DNA of 64,000 nucleotides from an uncultured Draconibacterium sp. Its GTDB lineage: Bacteria > Bacteroidota > Bacteroidia > Bacteroidales > Prolixibacteraceae. The stretch is taken from positions 1 to 64,000 of the forward strand of contig NZ_OY776414.1 of the NCBI RefSeq assembly GCF_963675585.1. Direction: 5' to 3'. A model generated the notes under the pieces. That model had not been told where the DNA came from. It searched no databases and saw only the letters and a program-made list of their open reading frames with translations. Each line of letters starts with the position of its first letter. The stretch's first letter is position 1. Shown here in pieces: positions 51,798-63,100 of this stretch. The translations under genes were made by a program, and so were the position numbers.

Positions 51798-52232
51798 ATG
51801 AAAACAACACCCACAGAACTCTCATGGTTTAAGTTGTCATTGCTTCACTTTTTATACGAAAGTCATCCTGAGTTAACAGACAATAATGATTTGCTGAATA
51901 CCCGAAGTGATCTTGCGGCAGAATGCTATTCGCAGGCTATTAAAAATGGGCTCAACCATCAGGAAGCAGAAGAACTGGCACATAAGGAGTTGTACAAAGG
52001 GCTTCACTTTTCAAAACACGATACCCTGGTAACCATTATTTGGAATGAGTTCCCGGGAATAATCCCGTTGGAAGAGGCCAAAGAGTTTGCTGTTCGGTTT
52101 CTGCCGGAAGCAGTTCCTGTTTTTGAAAAATATAGACTAAATGATGAATTTGCCTTTAGCTCTGAGTTCAACGATTTGTACACCGAGCTAACAGGAAGGA
52201 TAGAAATCTGGCTGGAAGAACATGAACTTTAA
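51798..52232 (+). CDS. DUF1896 protein
   Basis: 144 aa. ELSWFKLSLLHFLYESHPEL at the start, ANEQALEELAHKELYKGL-like central helices (HQEAEELAHKELYKGLHFSKHDTLVTIIWNEFPGIIP) and an acidic end match DUF1896, found immediately upstream of the large methylase-helicase in related elements. The last 11 bases overlap the next gene. Function unknown. Confidence 0.83.
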   Translation: MKTTPTELSWFKLSLLHFLYESHPELTDNNDLLNTRSDLAAECYSQAIKNGLNHQEAEELAHKELYKGLHFSKHDTLVTIIWNEFPGIIPLEEAKEFAVRFLPEAVPVFEKYRLNDEFAFSSEFNDLYTELTGRIEIWLEEHEL

Positions 52233-52629
52233 TAAAGAACAGCACCTGCGTGCAAATATTGAAGCCATTAAGCTTTGTTTTCGATTGGAGAAAGAAAATC
52301 GGAATCCGACGGCAGAAGAGACAAAAGCCCTGAAACAATTTTCTGGTTTCGGGGCTTTAAAATGTATTCTTAATCCGGTAGAAAATCTATCGGATATTGC
52401 CCAATGGTCCAATTCCGAAATTGGATTGTTCCCGGCAGTTATGGAATTGCACGATGTTTTAAAGACCAATTCCAAAACAGAACAACAATACAAGCTATAT
52501 ACAAATAGCCTAAAGAATTCCATCCTAAGTGCATTTTATACCCCTCCTGAAATTGTTAATGTACTATCGGAGGCTTTAAAAATAAGCAAATTGACGTATC
52601 CCGTTTTCTTGACCCATCAGCCGGATTAG
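52222..52629 (+). CDS. N-terminal piece of the split N6-methylase/SNF2-type helicase
   Basis: 135 codons with the family's N-terminal block ([34 protein letters not shown] and [19 protein letters not shown]). After YPVF the frame reads LTHQPD and stops. One more T in the T4 run at 52604-52607 would instead read [11 protein letters not shown], the conserved motif I, and continue into the 1557-codon frame downstream. With that base the whole gene (52222-57368) is a multiple of three, 1715 aa. Confidence 0.85.
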   Translation: MNFNKEQHLRANIEAIKLCFRLEKENRNPTAEETKALKQFSGFGALKCILNPVENLSDIAQWSNSEIGLFPAVMELHDVLKTNSKTEQQYKLYTNSLKNSILSAFYTPPEIVNVLSEALKISKLTYPVFLTHQPD

Positions 52630-55600
52630 GTGAATTCATCTCAGCGTTTAAAAATCAGAACGGGAATCAAACAACAACAGGCTTTGAAAAGGATTTGCTT
52701 ACAGGCAAAATCTTGAGTCAACTTTATCCGAAAGATAAAATTCGAACTGAAGGTTTTGAAGAAATCGAATCCCGATTTAATAATCACTTCGATGTCGTTT
52801 CCTCCAATATTCCCTTTGGCGATGTGGCTGCGTTTGATATTGCCTATTTAAAGAGCTCTGATAAAGTTAGACAGCAGGCGAGCCGGAGTATCCATAATTA
52901 CTTTTTTCTAAAAGGAGTTGATGCCTTAAAAGATGGAGGGGTACTGGCTTTTATTACTTCCCAGGGAGTAATGAATTCTCCCAAAAACGAACCAATTCGC
53001 AGGCACTTAATGGAGCATACGAATCTGGTTTCAGCCATCCGACTGCCCAACAACCTGTTTAAGGATTATGCCGGAACGGAAGTTGGAAGTGATCTGGTAA
53101 TCCTGCAAAAAGACAATCAAAAAAGAAAACAAACTCAGCAAGAAAAGGCTTTTGTACAAAGTGAAAAATATTCCAGTGGAGTTTATAATAATACTTATTT
53201 CAACGATCTACAGCGAATCATTCATACCAGGGGATATGTCGATAAAGATCCATACGGAAAACCAGCGCAGGTATTTATCCATGAAGGTGGAATTCCCGGA
53301 ATTGCATCCGATCTGAAAAAGACGCTGGAATCCGATCTAAGGACAAGACTTGATCTTGAATTATTCCAAAGAGAGAAAACTCACAAAATTGCAGTTGGTT
53401 TTTCAAAGAATAGTCCATCAGGAGAACTTCAAAAAGAACAAGCTCCTCAAAACCTATATGATCTTCTTGGTTTCAGGCAGGAAGAACGAACCCAAATAAA
53501 TACCATTAGAAGGCGCAAACAGCCAAAAACAAAAAGCAAACAATTAAACCTGTTTACTACCCCCGGAAAAGTAAATAGAACGATAAAAAATAACAAAATC
53601 CCCACGCTGCCAAACGAAAGAAATTATTCCGGAGAGTTACGGGCACATTTAAAAAAAGGTTCGTTGGTAAAGGACAATAATCAGTTAGGTTACCTTAAAG
53701 AATGGAATGAAAACGGGGGGACTTTTAAACAACTGCATCTAAGTCCTCAGCAGGAAGCCAAAGCATTTTTATTTATACAGCTAAGGGATGTCTATCAAAA
53801 GCTTTATCAAAACGAAGCCGATACACAACAGGAAGATAAGCGCAGCCGGCAAGAGCTTAACACGCATTACGATGAATTTGTTAAGAACTTCAGTCAGCTA
53901 ATCGATCCCAGGAATCTTGGGTTGATAAAAATGGATCCGTCAGCCAACGAGGTATTGGCATTGGAACGAGGTACGAATGGTGATTTAGTCAAAGCAGATA
54001 TTTTCAAACAACCTGTTGCTTTTAATGCCAATGAATTGGACCAGGTGGAAACACCGGAAGAAGCCCTGGCCGCATCTTTAAATAAATTCGGGGAAGTACA
54101 AACCGATTATATGCTATCCTTGCTGGATGGAAAGAGCAGAGAGGAACTGGTTGGCGAGCTACACGGACGAATCTATTACAACCCGCTTATAAAGAATTAT
54201 GAAGTTGCAGACCGTTTTGTTGCCGGGAATGTTGTTGAAAAAGCACAAAAAATAGAAGACTATCTAAAAAAGCATCCAAACGATGAATCTTCACAAGAGT
54301 CGCTTAAAGTATTGCAAAATGCAATTCCAAAACCTATTGCCTTTGCTGAACTTGATTTTAATTTTGGGGAACGTTGGAAACCAGCACACATCTATGGACA
54401 ATATGCCAGCCACTTGTTTAAAACAGTAGTTGATATCCATTATTCGCCATCGGTAGATGAGTTTTCGGTAAAAAACCAGTTTACAAACGCCAATATCTAT
54501 GAAAAGTATGCCGTAAGATCGCAGAGTCGCACCTACGATGGAATTGCCCTGTTGAAACATGCTCTAGTGAATACTACTCCCAACATTACCAAACGAATAA
54601 TGGTTAGCGACAAAGAAGTAAAGGTTAAAGACAGCGAAGCCATCCAGCTAGCCAATAGTAAGATTGACGAAATAAGAAATGGATTTACAGATTGGCTAAA
54701 CGAACAGAAATCAAAGTTTAAACAGGATTTAAGCGATTTATACAACAACACTTTCAATTGTTATGTGCGGCCAAATTACGATGGTTCGCATCAAATTTTT
54801 CCAAATCTCGATTTAAAGGCACTGGGAATTGAAGGTTTGTACAACAGCCAGAAAGATGCGGTTTGGATGTTAAAACAAAACGGAGGTGGTATTTGTGATC
54901 ACGAAGTAGGAGCCGGAAAAACATTAATAATGTGTTTCGGAGCCTACGAAATGAAACGCCTAAAACTAGCCAATAAGCCTATGATTGTCGGGTTAAAAGC
55001 CAATATTCACGAAATTGCACAAACTTTTCGGACGGCATATCCCTATGCAAAATTGCTTTATCCGGGCAAACAGGATTTTACACTTTCAAAAAGAGTTAAG
55101 ATTTTTAACGACATTAAAAACAATTCCTGGGATGCCATTATTCTAACCCACGACCAATTTGGAATGATACCTCAATCTCCCGAAGTTCAAAAGCAAATCC
55201 TGCAGGCTGAGTTGGATAGTGTTGAAGAAAACCTTGAGGTGGTTAAAAGACAAGGAGGCGAAGTCTCACGGGGAATGTTAAAAGGATTATTGAAGCGTCA
55301 ACAAAACCTTGAGGTAAAATTAAAAACTATCGCCCACGATATTGAAAACAGAAAAGACAATGTAGTTGATTTTATGATGATGGGCATTGATCATCTTTTT
55401 GTTGATGAAAGTCACCGGTTTAAGAATCTGATGTTTAATACACGTCACGATCGGGTTGCCGGCATGGGAAATCCACAGGGAAGCCAGCGTGCCTTGAACA
55501 TGCTGTTTGCAATACGGACCATCCAGGAACGAACAGGTAAAGATTTGGGGGCCACCTTTTTGTCCGGAACAACCATTTCAAACTCATTGACCGAATTGTT

Positions 55601-57368
55601 TTTGTTGTTTAAATACCTTCGTCCGAAGGAGCTGGAACGGCAGCAAATAAAAACCTTTGACGCCTGGGCAGCGGTCTATGCAAAAAAGACCACCGATTAT
55701 GAATTTTCAGTAACCAACGAGATTGTCCAGAAGGAGCGTTTCCGCTATTTTATAAAAGTACCTGAACTTGCAGCATTTTATAATGAAATTACCGATTACC
55801 GAACAGCTAAGGATATTGGCATTGATAGACCGGTAAAGAATGAAATACTGTACAATATACCACCAACTCCACAACAGGAAGAGTTTATTAAAAAGCTGGT
55901 AACCTTTGCAAAGAATGGCGATGCAACTTTATTGGGCAGGCCTCCATTATCGGAAAGAGAAGAAAAGGCAAAAATGTTGATTGCCACTAATTATGCCCGG
56001 AAAATGTCGCTGGATATGCGGATGATCAGTCCGCATTACGACGACCATATTGACAACAAGGCATCTCATTGTGCAGCGCAGATACATTCCTACTACAAAA
56101 AGTTTGATGAATACAAAGGGACACAATTTGTATTTTCTGACCTGGGAACCTACAAACCCGGAGAATTGACACCTTACAGCGAAATTAAAAGAAAACTGGT
56201 TGAAGATTATCATATTCCGGCATATGAAATACGATTTATCCAGGAAGCAAAAACAGAAAAAGCAAGAAAGACGTTGATTACAGCGATGAACGAGGGGAGG
56301 ATTCGTGTACTATTTGGATCGACCGATATGTTGGGTACAGGTGTAAATGCACAGAAAAGAGCAGTTGCTCTGCATCATCTGGATTCCCCGTGGCGACCAT
56401 CCGATCTGGAGCAGCGGGAGGGTAGAGCAATCCGCAAAGGAAATGAAATTGCGAAGCTAGTTGCCGATAATAAGGTGGATGTAATTATTTATGCTGTTGA
56501 AAAGAGTCTCGATTCCTACAAGTTTAATCTGCTGCACAACAAACAGCTTTTTATTCAGCAACTGAAAACCAATAACCTGGGGAAACGAACCATCGATGAA
56601 GGTAGTCTGGATGAAAAATCAGGCATGAACTTTTCAGAGTATGTGGCCATTCTTTCAGGAAATACAGATTTATTGGTAAAGGCTAAATTGGAGAAACGTA
56701 TCGCCGCATTGGAAAGCGAACGACATGCTTTCAATAGAAGCAAGTCTACAGCTCGTTTTAAGTTAGAAGATATTCACGAGAGCATTGATACCCATCAGAA
56801 AATAATTACAAAAATGCAGACTGACTGGACAACATTTAATGGTGCTTTCCAAAAGGATGAATCGGGGAATGTTATTAATGCGATAAGAATTGATGGAGTA
56901 AACGGTTCAAATCCAAAAAATATAGGGGCCAGGCTCAATGAAATTAGTGAGTCGATCAGAACAGATAGTGAATTTCGACGAATCGGCAGTTTGTATGGTT
57001 TGTCAATCCTGGTAAAAACAGAGGCCAGCATGAAAGATGGATTCGATTTTAAAGAAAACCGGTTTTTCATTGAAGGGGAGAGCGGATTAAAATATACGTA
57101 CAACAACGGTCATATTGCCAAAGATCCTAAGTTGGCAAGCAGTAGTTTTTTGAAAGCCATGGAACGGATTCCGTATTTGATTGATAACCATAAAAAGTAT
57201 GCAGAAAATGCAGGGAAAGATATTCCGGTGTTGGAAGAAGTGGTGAATAGTACCTGGAGAAAAGAAGGTGAATTAAAAGACCTAAAAGCTGAATTAGCCG
57301 GTTTAGAGCGAAAAATACTATATAGTTATATTGATAATGAGCCAAATAAAGTTAAAATTTCCATCTAA
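52630..57368 (+). CDS. Main piece of N6-adenine methylase-like/SNF2-type helicase of the conjugative element
   Basis: From 52630 the frame is open; the first listed alternative start is at 52695 (TTG, read as MLTGKIL). Domains in order: DNA methylase half with SNIPFGD in place of NPPY and an [11 protein letters not shown] block; a long linker with Lys-rich QPKTKSKQ; a DEAD/SNF2-type helicase with Walker A HEVGAGKT, Walker [12 protein letters not shown], motif III-like [13 protein letters not shown], and motif [25 protein letters not shown]; and a C-terminal coiled-coil region. Such proteins are common cargo of Bacteroidetes ICEs and may guard the element's DNA, but their role is not established. 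The frame break at about 52605 separates it from the N-terminal piece. Confidence 0.88.
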
Positions 57369-57510
57369 AATCCATTATCTCACCTAAAATTTCATCATCG
57401 ATTTTAGGCGTAATTGAAATGTCCTGACGGTCAATTTTTCGGTGGAGAAGCTCAATTTGGTTCGTCAAACGGTTCATCCAGGAATCTAAATATTTTTGGT
57501 CGATGTACAT
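57352..57510 (-). pseudogene. Truncated second HTH (excisionase-like) gene
   Basis: 52 codons: MYIDQKYLDSWMNRLTNQIE, then LLHRKIDRQ and [17 protein letters not shown]. This resembles the N-terminal helical part of the second member of the paired HTH_17 genes found at the ends of Bacteroidetes elements, which would normally run on into an HTH. Here the frame ends inside the 3' end of the methylase-helicase gene, overlapping it by 17 bases. It looks like a deletion joint. Confidence 0.45.
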
Positions 57511-57528
57511 ACTTTCGATTTTTGGCAG

Positions 57529-57891
57529 TTATTGCCCAAATGAAATACCTTGGGTGATATATTTCTTTCGCAGGTCGTCCAGTGTTTTCTGATCGGTTGG
57601 AATTATTCTCTCCTGAAGTGAATTCTCGATATCGAAGAGTTTATACAACCATTTGCTTCATAATATAGTGTAGCAAATTAAGTTTTCTTTACGGAGGCGC
57701 TGAAGCGTTCGGGTGCTTATTTTTAACAAATCAGCAACTTCATTACTGTTAAGCCAAACTTCAGGGGTAGATTCTGAAGTGGAACTCTGGCTGGTAACAT
57801 ACTGCGCAATACTATCAATTCTTTTAATGAGTTCCTGATATGCCTTGCTTTCAATCGTAATTACTTCCATGGGCATTAATGTTTGAAACAA
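57529..57891 (-). pseudogene. HTH_17 (MerR/excisionase-type) regulator with in-frame nonsense codon
   Basis: The intact part (57658-57891, 77 aa; likely start Met at 57870, MEVITIESKAYQELIKRIDSI) has the HTH: EVWLNSNEVADLLKISTRTLQRLRKENLICYTIL. There a TGA at codon 78 ends it, but the same frame goes on for 42 codons (SKWLYKLFDIENSLQERI ... ITQGISFGQ), the expected C-terminal part of the family (a K-x-x-Y-K-L-x-D-I segment). CGA to TGA would be a single change. It may act as excisionase or transcription factor if the shortened form is active. Confidence 0.65.
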
Positions 57892-58104
57892 AGGTTAAAA
57901 GTTTCAAGTATTCTCTTTCCCACCCATTTACCAAGTTGGGAGAAATATTTTTGGATTTTTTAGAAAAAACTTAACGCTGAAAAAAAACGTTTCAACCTTT
58001 TTTATGCAGAACAGGATGTTGGTCTTTATTAATTTGCGGATTATTGATATCAAGTTAACAATTCTCTAAAAATTGCTAATATTGTACCCTAACTAATAAT
58101 CAGG

Positions 58105-58124
58105 ATGAAATTCTTAAGTTTCAT
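58105..58124. promoter_or_regulatory. Inverted repeat before the ECF sigma gene
   Basis: ATGAAA and TTTCAT arms (58105-58110, 58119-58124) enclose a CTTAAG centre, 14 to 20 bases before the sigma start codon. TAATATTG at about 58077-58084 is one base off the Bacteroidetes -7 box. The rest of the 246-bp gap is AT-rich with no gene. Confidence 0.35.
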
Positions 58125-58137
58125 TTAAATTAGACTT

Positions 58138-58755
58138 TTGCTTGTGAATAATAAATCCGATGAGAAAATATGGGATAACTTCCGGAAAGGGGATGATAAT
58201 GCCCTTTCGCATATCTATTATCAGTATGTACAGGATTTATTCAGGTATGGGAAAAAGTTTTATGATGACGATGAGTTGATTAAAGATATGATCCAGGCTT
58301 TGTTTTTTGATTTAATAAGAACCAGAAAAAACCTTGGACCAACAGACAATATTAAATTTTACCTGATAACGTCGTTTCGAAATAAATTAGCATTGGTTGC
58401 TAAAAAAGGCAAATTTTTTGAACGTCCAACCGAAGCAAATATGATGAAAGCAGATATTGTTTATTCCATAGAAAAGGAAATGATAGAAGAAGAGGAGCTT
58501 TCTGAAAATAAACGCCTGGTTCAGGATGCTTTAAAAGAATTATCACCGAAGCAACGAGAAATTCTTTACTATAAATATACCTGCGATTTTTCGTACGAAC
58601 AAATTTGTGAAGTTATGTCCTTAAAATATGATTCTGCCAGGAAGCAGGTTTTCAGGGCATTACGGTCGTTGAGAAAAGCACTCGGAGACAAAGGAAGTGT
58701 GCTATTGTTACTTGCTTTTTCTTCTCAAAGAAATATTTTTTCAAAAAATAATTGA
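58138..58755 (+). CDS. ECF RNA polymerase sigma factor (PUL-associated)
   Basis: 205 aa. Start is TTG at 58138 or GTG at 58144; no ATG is available in frame. Region 2: ALSHIYYQYVQDLFRYGKKF and DDDELIKDMIQALFFDLIRTR. Region 4: ALKELSPKQREILYYKYTCDFSYEQICEVMSLKYDSARKQVFRALRSLR with a clear HTH. It is followed by a FecR anti-sigma gene and a SusC with an STN domain, the standard trans-envelope signalling cascade that switches on a PUL when SusC binds its glycan. Confidence 0.93.
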   Translation: MLVNNKSDEKIWDNFRKGDDNALSHIYYQYVQDLFRYGKKFYDDDELIKDMIQALFFDLIRTRKNLGPTDNIKFYLITSFRNKLALVAKKGKFFERPTEANMMKADIVYSIEKEMIEEEELSENKRLVQDALKELSPKQREILYYKYTCDFSYEQICEVMSLKYDSARKQVFRALRSLRKALGDKGSVLLLLAFSSQRNIFSKNN

Positions 58756-58863
58756 TTTTTCTGTCCACAAAATTTTCTAATCACTCTTTCTTTTTATAAA
58801 CGGGGGAAATACTTGTTGACCAAGTAATATTTCTCATCCGTGTTTTAATTAGAAAAAGACAAA

Positions 58864-60099
58864 ATGGACAGTAAATATTTAAATTATATACTGGAAGAGC
58901 TACTTGATGACAAACAATTTGTTGCGTGGGTATTAAAAGGTCACAAAAACAAAGAGTGGAGTTCTTTCATAAATAATCATCCCGAAATACAGGATCGAGT
59001 AAAAAAAGCCCGGAAAATTATTTCTCTTTTAAAAGATACTTGCGATATACTGGATGAAGAAGATGTCTTGCTGATGTGGCAAAATATCGATCAATTTAAT
59101 AAATCGCGCAAAAACAAAGTACACTCAATAAAAATTCGTAGATCATTATCAATTGCAGCGTCAATTTTGATTATAGTTTCGTTTGGTATTTTGGGCTATT
59201 CGTATTTAAATAACAAGAATGCCGAATATCAGTTTGCTACTTCAAACATTGCCGATAATCAGGAAGATGCACGTTTGGTCTTGTCCGATGGTGAACAAAT
59301 TGCGCTTAAAAACGAAAAATCAACCATTGCTTTAAACAATGATGAAGAGCTTGTTATTGATAATGAAAATACAATTGACTTATCGGACAAAGTCACAGAC
59401 AATGCAAGCAAAGTTCAAATGAACGAAGTAATTGTTCCATTTGGTAAACGATCAGAATTAACTCTTGCCGATGGAACACAAGTATGGTTAAATGCCGGAA
59501 GTCGTTTTGCTTTTCCTACAAAGTTTACAAATGAAACACGTGAAGTTTACTTGCAGGGAGAAGCCTGTTTTAAGGTTACAAAAAACGAATCGCAACCTTT
59601 TATTGTTAATGCCAACGATCTTGGAATAAAAGTCTTGGGAACACATTTTAATGTGACTGCATATCCTGACGATAAATCTATTGAAACAATTTTAGTTGAA
59701 GGGAGTGTTGAGCTGTCCAAGAGGAAAACCTTTGGTCTAAGCTCAAAAAGTGTTGTGCTAGAACCAATGCAAAAAGCAACTTTCAGTAAAGATGAGAAAG
59801 AAATATTTGTAACAGACGAACCTGATGCGGATGTTTATATCGCCTGGACTGAAGGGTGGTTCAAATTCTCGCAGCAAAGTCTGGAACAGGTTTTTACCAA
59901 ATTGGAACGTTTTTATAATGTCGATATAATAGTTGCTCAGAATTTCCCTTCTAATGAAAAAATTACCGGGAAACTCGATTTGAAAGATTCGCTGGAGGAA
60001 GTATTGAAAGCATTATCAGAAGTGGCAAAAATCAATTACAGGATTACAAACAATCAGGTACTGGTTGATAAAAAAGTAGAGGAGATTCCTATGAAATAA
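58864..60099 (+). CDS. FecR-family anti-sigma factor
   Basis: 411 aa. N-terminal cytoplasmic anti-sigma region (to about 90), one membrane helix (SLSIAASILIIVSFGILGYSYL, about 97-118), FecR domain about 190-285 (VIVPFGKRSELTLADGTQVWLNAGSRFAFP; REVYLQGEACFKVTKNESQPFIV; GTHFNVTAYPDDKSIETILVEGSVEL) and C-terminal DUF4974 (FKFSQQSLEQVFTKLERFYNVDI; GKLDLKDSLEEVLKAL). It holds the adjacent sigma factor until the STN domain of SusC signals substrate. It lies 108 bases after the sigma gene. Confidence 0.93.
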   Translation: MDSKYLNYILEELLDDKQFVAWVLKGHKNKEWSSFINNHPEIQDRVKKARKIISLLKDTCDILDEEDVLLMWQNIDQFNKSRKNKVHSIKIRRSLSIAASILIIVSFGILGYSYLNNKNAEYQFATSNIADNQEDARLVLSDGEQIALKNEKSTIALNNDEELVIDNENTIDLSDKVTDNASKVQMNEVIVPFGKRSELTLADGTQVWLNAGSRFAFPTKFTNETREVYLQGEACFKVTKNESQPFIVNANDLGIKVLGTHFNVTAYPDDKSIETILVEGSVELSKRKTFGLSSKSVVLEPMQKATFSKDEKEIFVTDEPDADVYIAWTEGWFKFSQQSLEQVFTKLERFYNVDIIVAQNFPSNEKITGKLDLKDSLEEVLKALSEVAKINYRITNNQVLVDKKVEEIPMK

Positions 60100-60104
60100 A
60101 AAAT

Positions 60105-60138
60105 GAAAACCGGTTAGCGGGCAGGCTTTCCGGTTTTC
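60105..60138 (+). other. Hairpin between fecR and susC
   Basis: GAAAACCGG (60105-60113) pairs perfectly with CCGGTTTTC (60130-60138). A partial terminator or mRNA processing hairpin at this junction would let susCD be expressed at a different level from the regulators. There is no long T-run. Confidence 0.5.
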
Positions 60139-60182
60139 GAAACTAAATTAAATAAAGTATTTAATCTAAACATTTCAAAATT

Positions 60183-63100
60183 ATGAAAAAAAAGCGAACT
60201 GTGCTTTGCTTTCCCCGGGGAAGTATGGCCAAAATTCTTTTGAAAATGAAACTACTAACTATTCTGTTGCTTTCTGTATTTGCCGTTTCAGCTGCAAATA
60301 ATTCTTATTCGCAACAAACAAAATTTAATCTGAAACTTTCGGAAGTTAGTGTAAAAGAGGTATTTGAAGAAATTGAGAAGAACAGTGAATTCATTCTTCT
60401 TTACGACGAGAACGATGTGGATGTGACCAGAACGGTAAATGTTTCGGTGGAGAATAAGACAGTTGAGGATATTCTCGATCAGGTTTTTAAAGGAACCCAA
60501 AACGCGTATAAAATTTACGACCGCCAGATTGTAATTCTTGAGGATAAAAACATAGAGGTTCCAGCTAATGAAAATGAACCAACAGAATCCAATAAGCAAG
60601 AAAAGACCATCACAGGAAAGGTTACAGACAAAAATGGCGAACCAATGCCAGGTGTAACAGTAATAGTTAAGGGAACCACCGTTGGGATCACTACAGACTT
60701 TGATGGCAATTACACATTGGAAATACCTGCTGATGCCGAAATCCTTTTATTTTCATTTGTAGGAATGAAATCGCAGGAAATTGCATTGACTGATCAGACT
60801 CAAATTGATGTTGTACTGGAAGAAGAAACGTTAGGTTTGGATGAAGTTGTTGTCGTAGGGTATGGTACCCAAAAGAAAAGTAATATTACCGGGGCTATTG
60901 CAAGTGTCAAATCAGAAGACTTTGAAAATCGTTCAACTGCAAATGCAGCTTCAGCTATACAGGGTAAAGTAGCCGGTGTGCAAATTGTTAATAATTCAGG
61001 TTCTCCGGGCGCCTCTTCAACCGTAAGAATTCGTGGTTATTCATCAAACGGATCATCAGATCCACTGTACATTGTGGATGGTTTGAAAGTAACCGACATT
61101 GACTACCTGGATCCGGGCAATATCGAAAGTATGGAAATACTGAAGGATGCTGCGTCAGCCGCGATTTACGGAGCCGAAGCAGGTAATGGAGTTGTTTTGA
61201 TAACAACAAAGACAGGAAAAAAGGGAGGCAGTCTAATGAAATTTGATTCGCAATATTCCATATCAAGGTTAGCCAAGAAACTGGATGTGCTAAATGCGGA
61301 TGAATTTATTACTTATATGCTGGAAGTTAGCCCGACAAATGCCGAACGACTCGACATGTTTTACTATAATGACCCAAGTGCTTATGTGAACAATAAACTG
61401 GCAGATACCGACTGGCAGGATGAAGTTTATGAAAAAGGTGTTCGCCAGCAATACAATGTAAGTTTTCAGGGGGGGACTGAAAATGGTTCCTTGTATATAT
61501 CATTAGGATATCTTGACCACGATGGTATTGTCGTTGGCAGCAACGACAAGTACAATCGAATAACCGGTCAGTTTAATGGTAACTACAACGTAAAAAAATG
61601 GCTTGAGGTGGGAATTACGAATTCAATCGAAACATCAAAGCGAAGAAGTATTGGTGAAAATGCTGTTTTGTACGGTACTCCAATAAGTATGATTAACTTA
61701 GTGGATCCCCTAACACCGGTAGAATATTCACATGGACTTGTTGGAACCTCACTTCAGGTACAGGAAGCAGTTGCAGCTGGCTATTTCCCAACAATTAATC
61801 CGGAAACAGGTAACTACTATGGCGTCTCATCTTTCAACACTAGCAATCCCAATCCAATTGCAGCTTTACAAAGAGATAACGAACATACCGATGCTTTTAG
61901 GATAAACGGAACTTTGTATGGTAACTTTAAACCATTTAAAAATTTTGTTTATACCTCCCGCCTGGGTTATCGCCTAAGCAACTCAGAATTTTACCGCTAT
62001 ATGGATCCCAATTGGTCGGCTCCTACATCAAACTCAGTTAAACCCCGTCTCGAAGTCAGTCAGAGAACCAACAGGTATTACCAATGGGAAAATTTTGCCA
62101 ATTACAGTTTTGATATTCAGAAAAGCACGATATCAGTATTGGGCGGTATGTCTTACATAAAAAACAGAACCAATTTCATGTCATCGGTTACTGATGAACT
62201 GGAAAGTACAGCTGAAAATTATCGTTATTTAGATTATTCCACTACAACAGCTAACGACAGGATATTAGGGAATCAGGCAGAAAGTGTACAGATTGCTTAT
62301 TTTGGAAGGTTAACCTGGGACTACGCGAATAAATATAATGTTCAGGTTAACTTCAGGGCAGATTCGTATGATGCAGCCTACCTGGATTTGGATCATAACT
62401 GGGGGTATTTCCCTTCAGTTTCGGCTGGGTGGACAGTTACCAACGAAGATTTTATGAAAAATTTGAACCGGGATTTTTTGTCGTCTCTTAAATTACGTGC
62501 TTCGTATGGTAAAAACGGTAGTATTAGTAATCTTGGTGGTTATATGTATGCTGCAACACTTAATTCAAGCCCTATACTATCTGGAGGACAATTTATCGTT
62601 GAAAATTATAAAACCTGGATGAATGATCAGTTATACATCGGAATTCGTCCCAGTTCATACCTGGCTAATCCAAATTTAAGATGGGAAGAATCGAAACAAT
62701 TGAACTTAGGTTTGGATGTTCGTTACTTTAAAGACAGGTTGAGTTTGACGGCTGATTACTTTAATAAAAATACGGATGGTTTGTTGATTCAATCCTCGGC
62801 ACTCCTTACAACAGGTACCAGTTATGTGTTTCAGAATGTAGGTGTTGTCAAAAACCACGGATTTGAGTTGGACATGGAATGGAAAGACGTTATTAAAAAT
62901 GAATTTAAATATAGTGTAAAAGCTAATATCGCAACGGTAAAAAATAATGTAAATGAATATAAAGGGGAAGGAGTAAGGATTTCAGGGAGTTCGCTTTCGC
63001 AAAGTGAAATACCGATTTCATTTTTTGAAGAGGGGTATCCGATCTGGTACCTTCGTGGTTATAAAATCGCCGGAGTTAGTGAAACAGACGGTAGCCCGAT

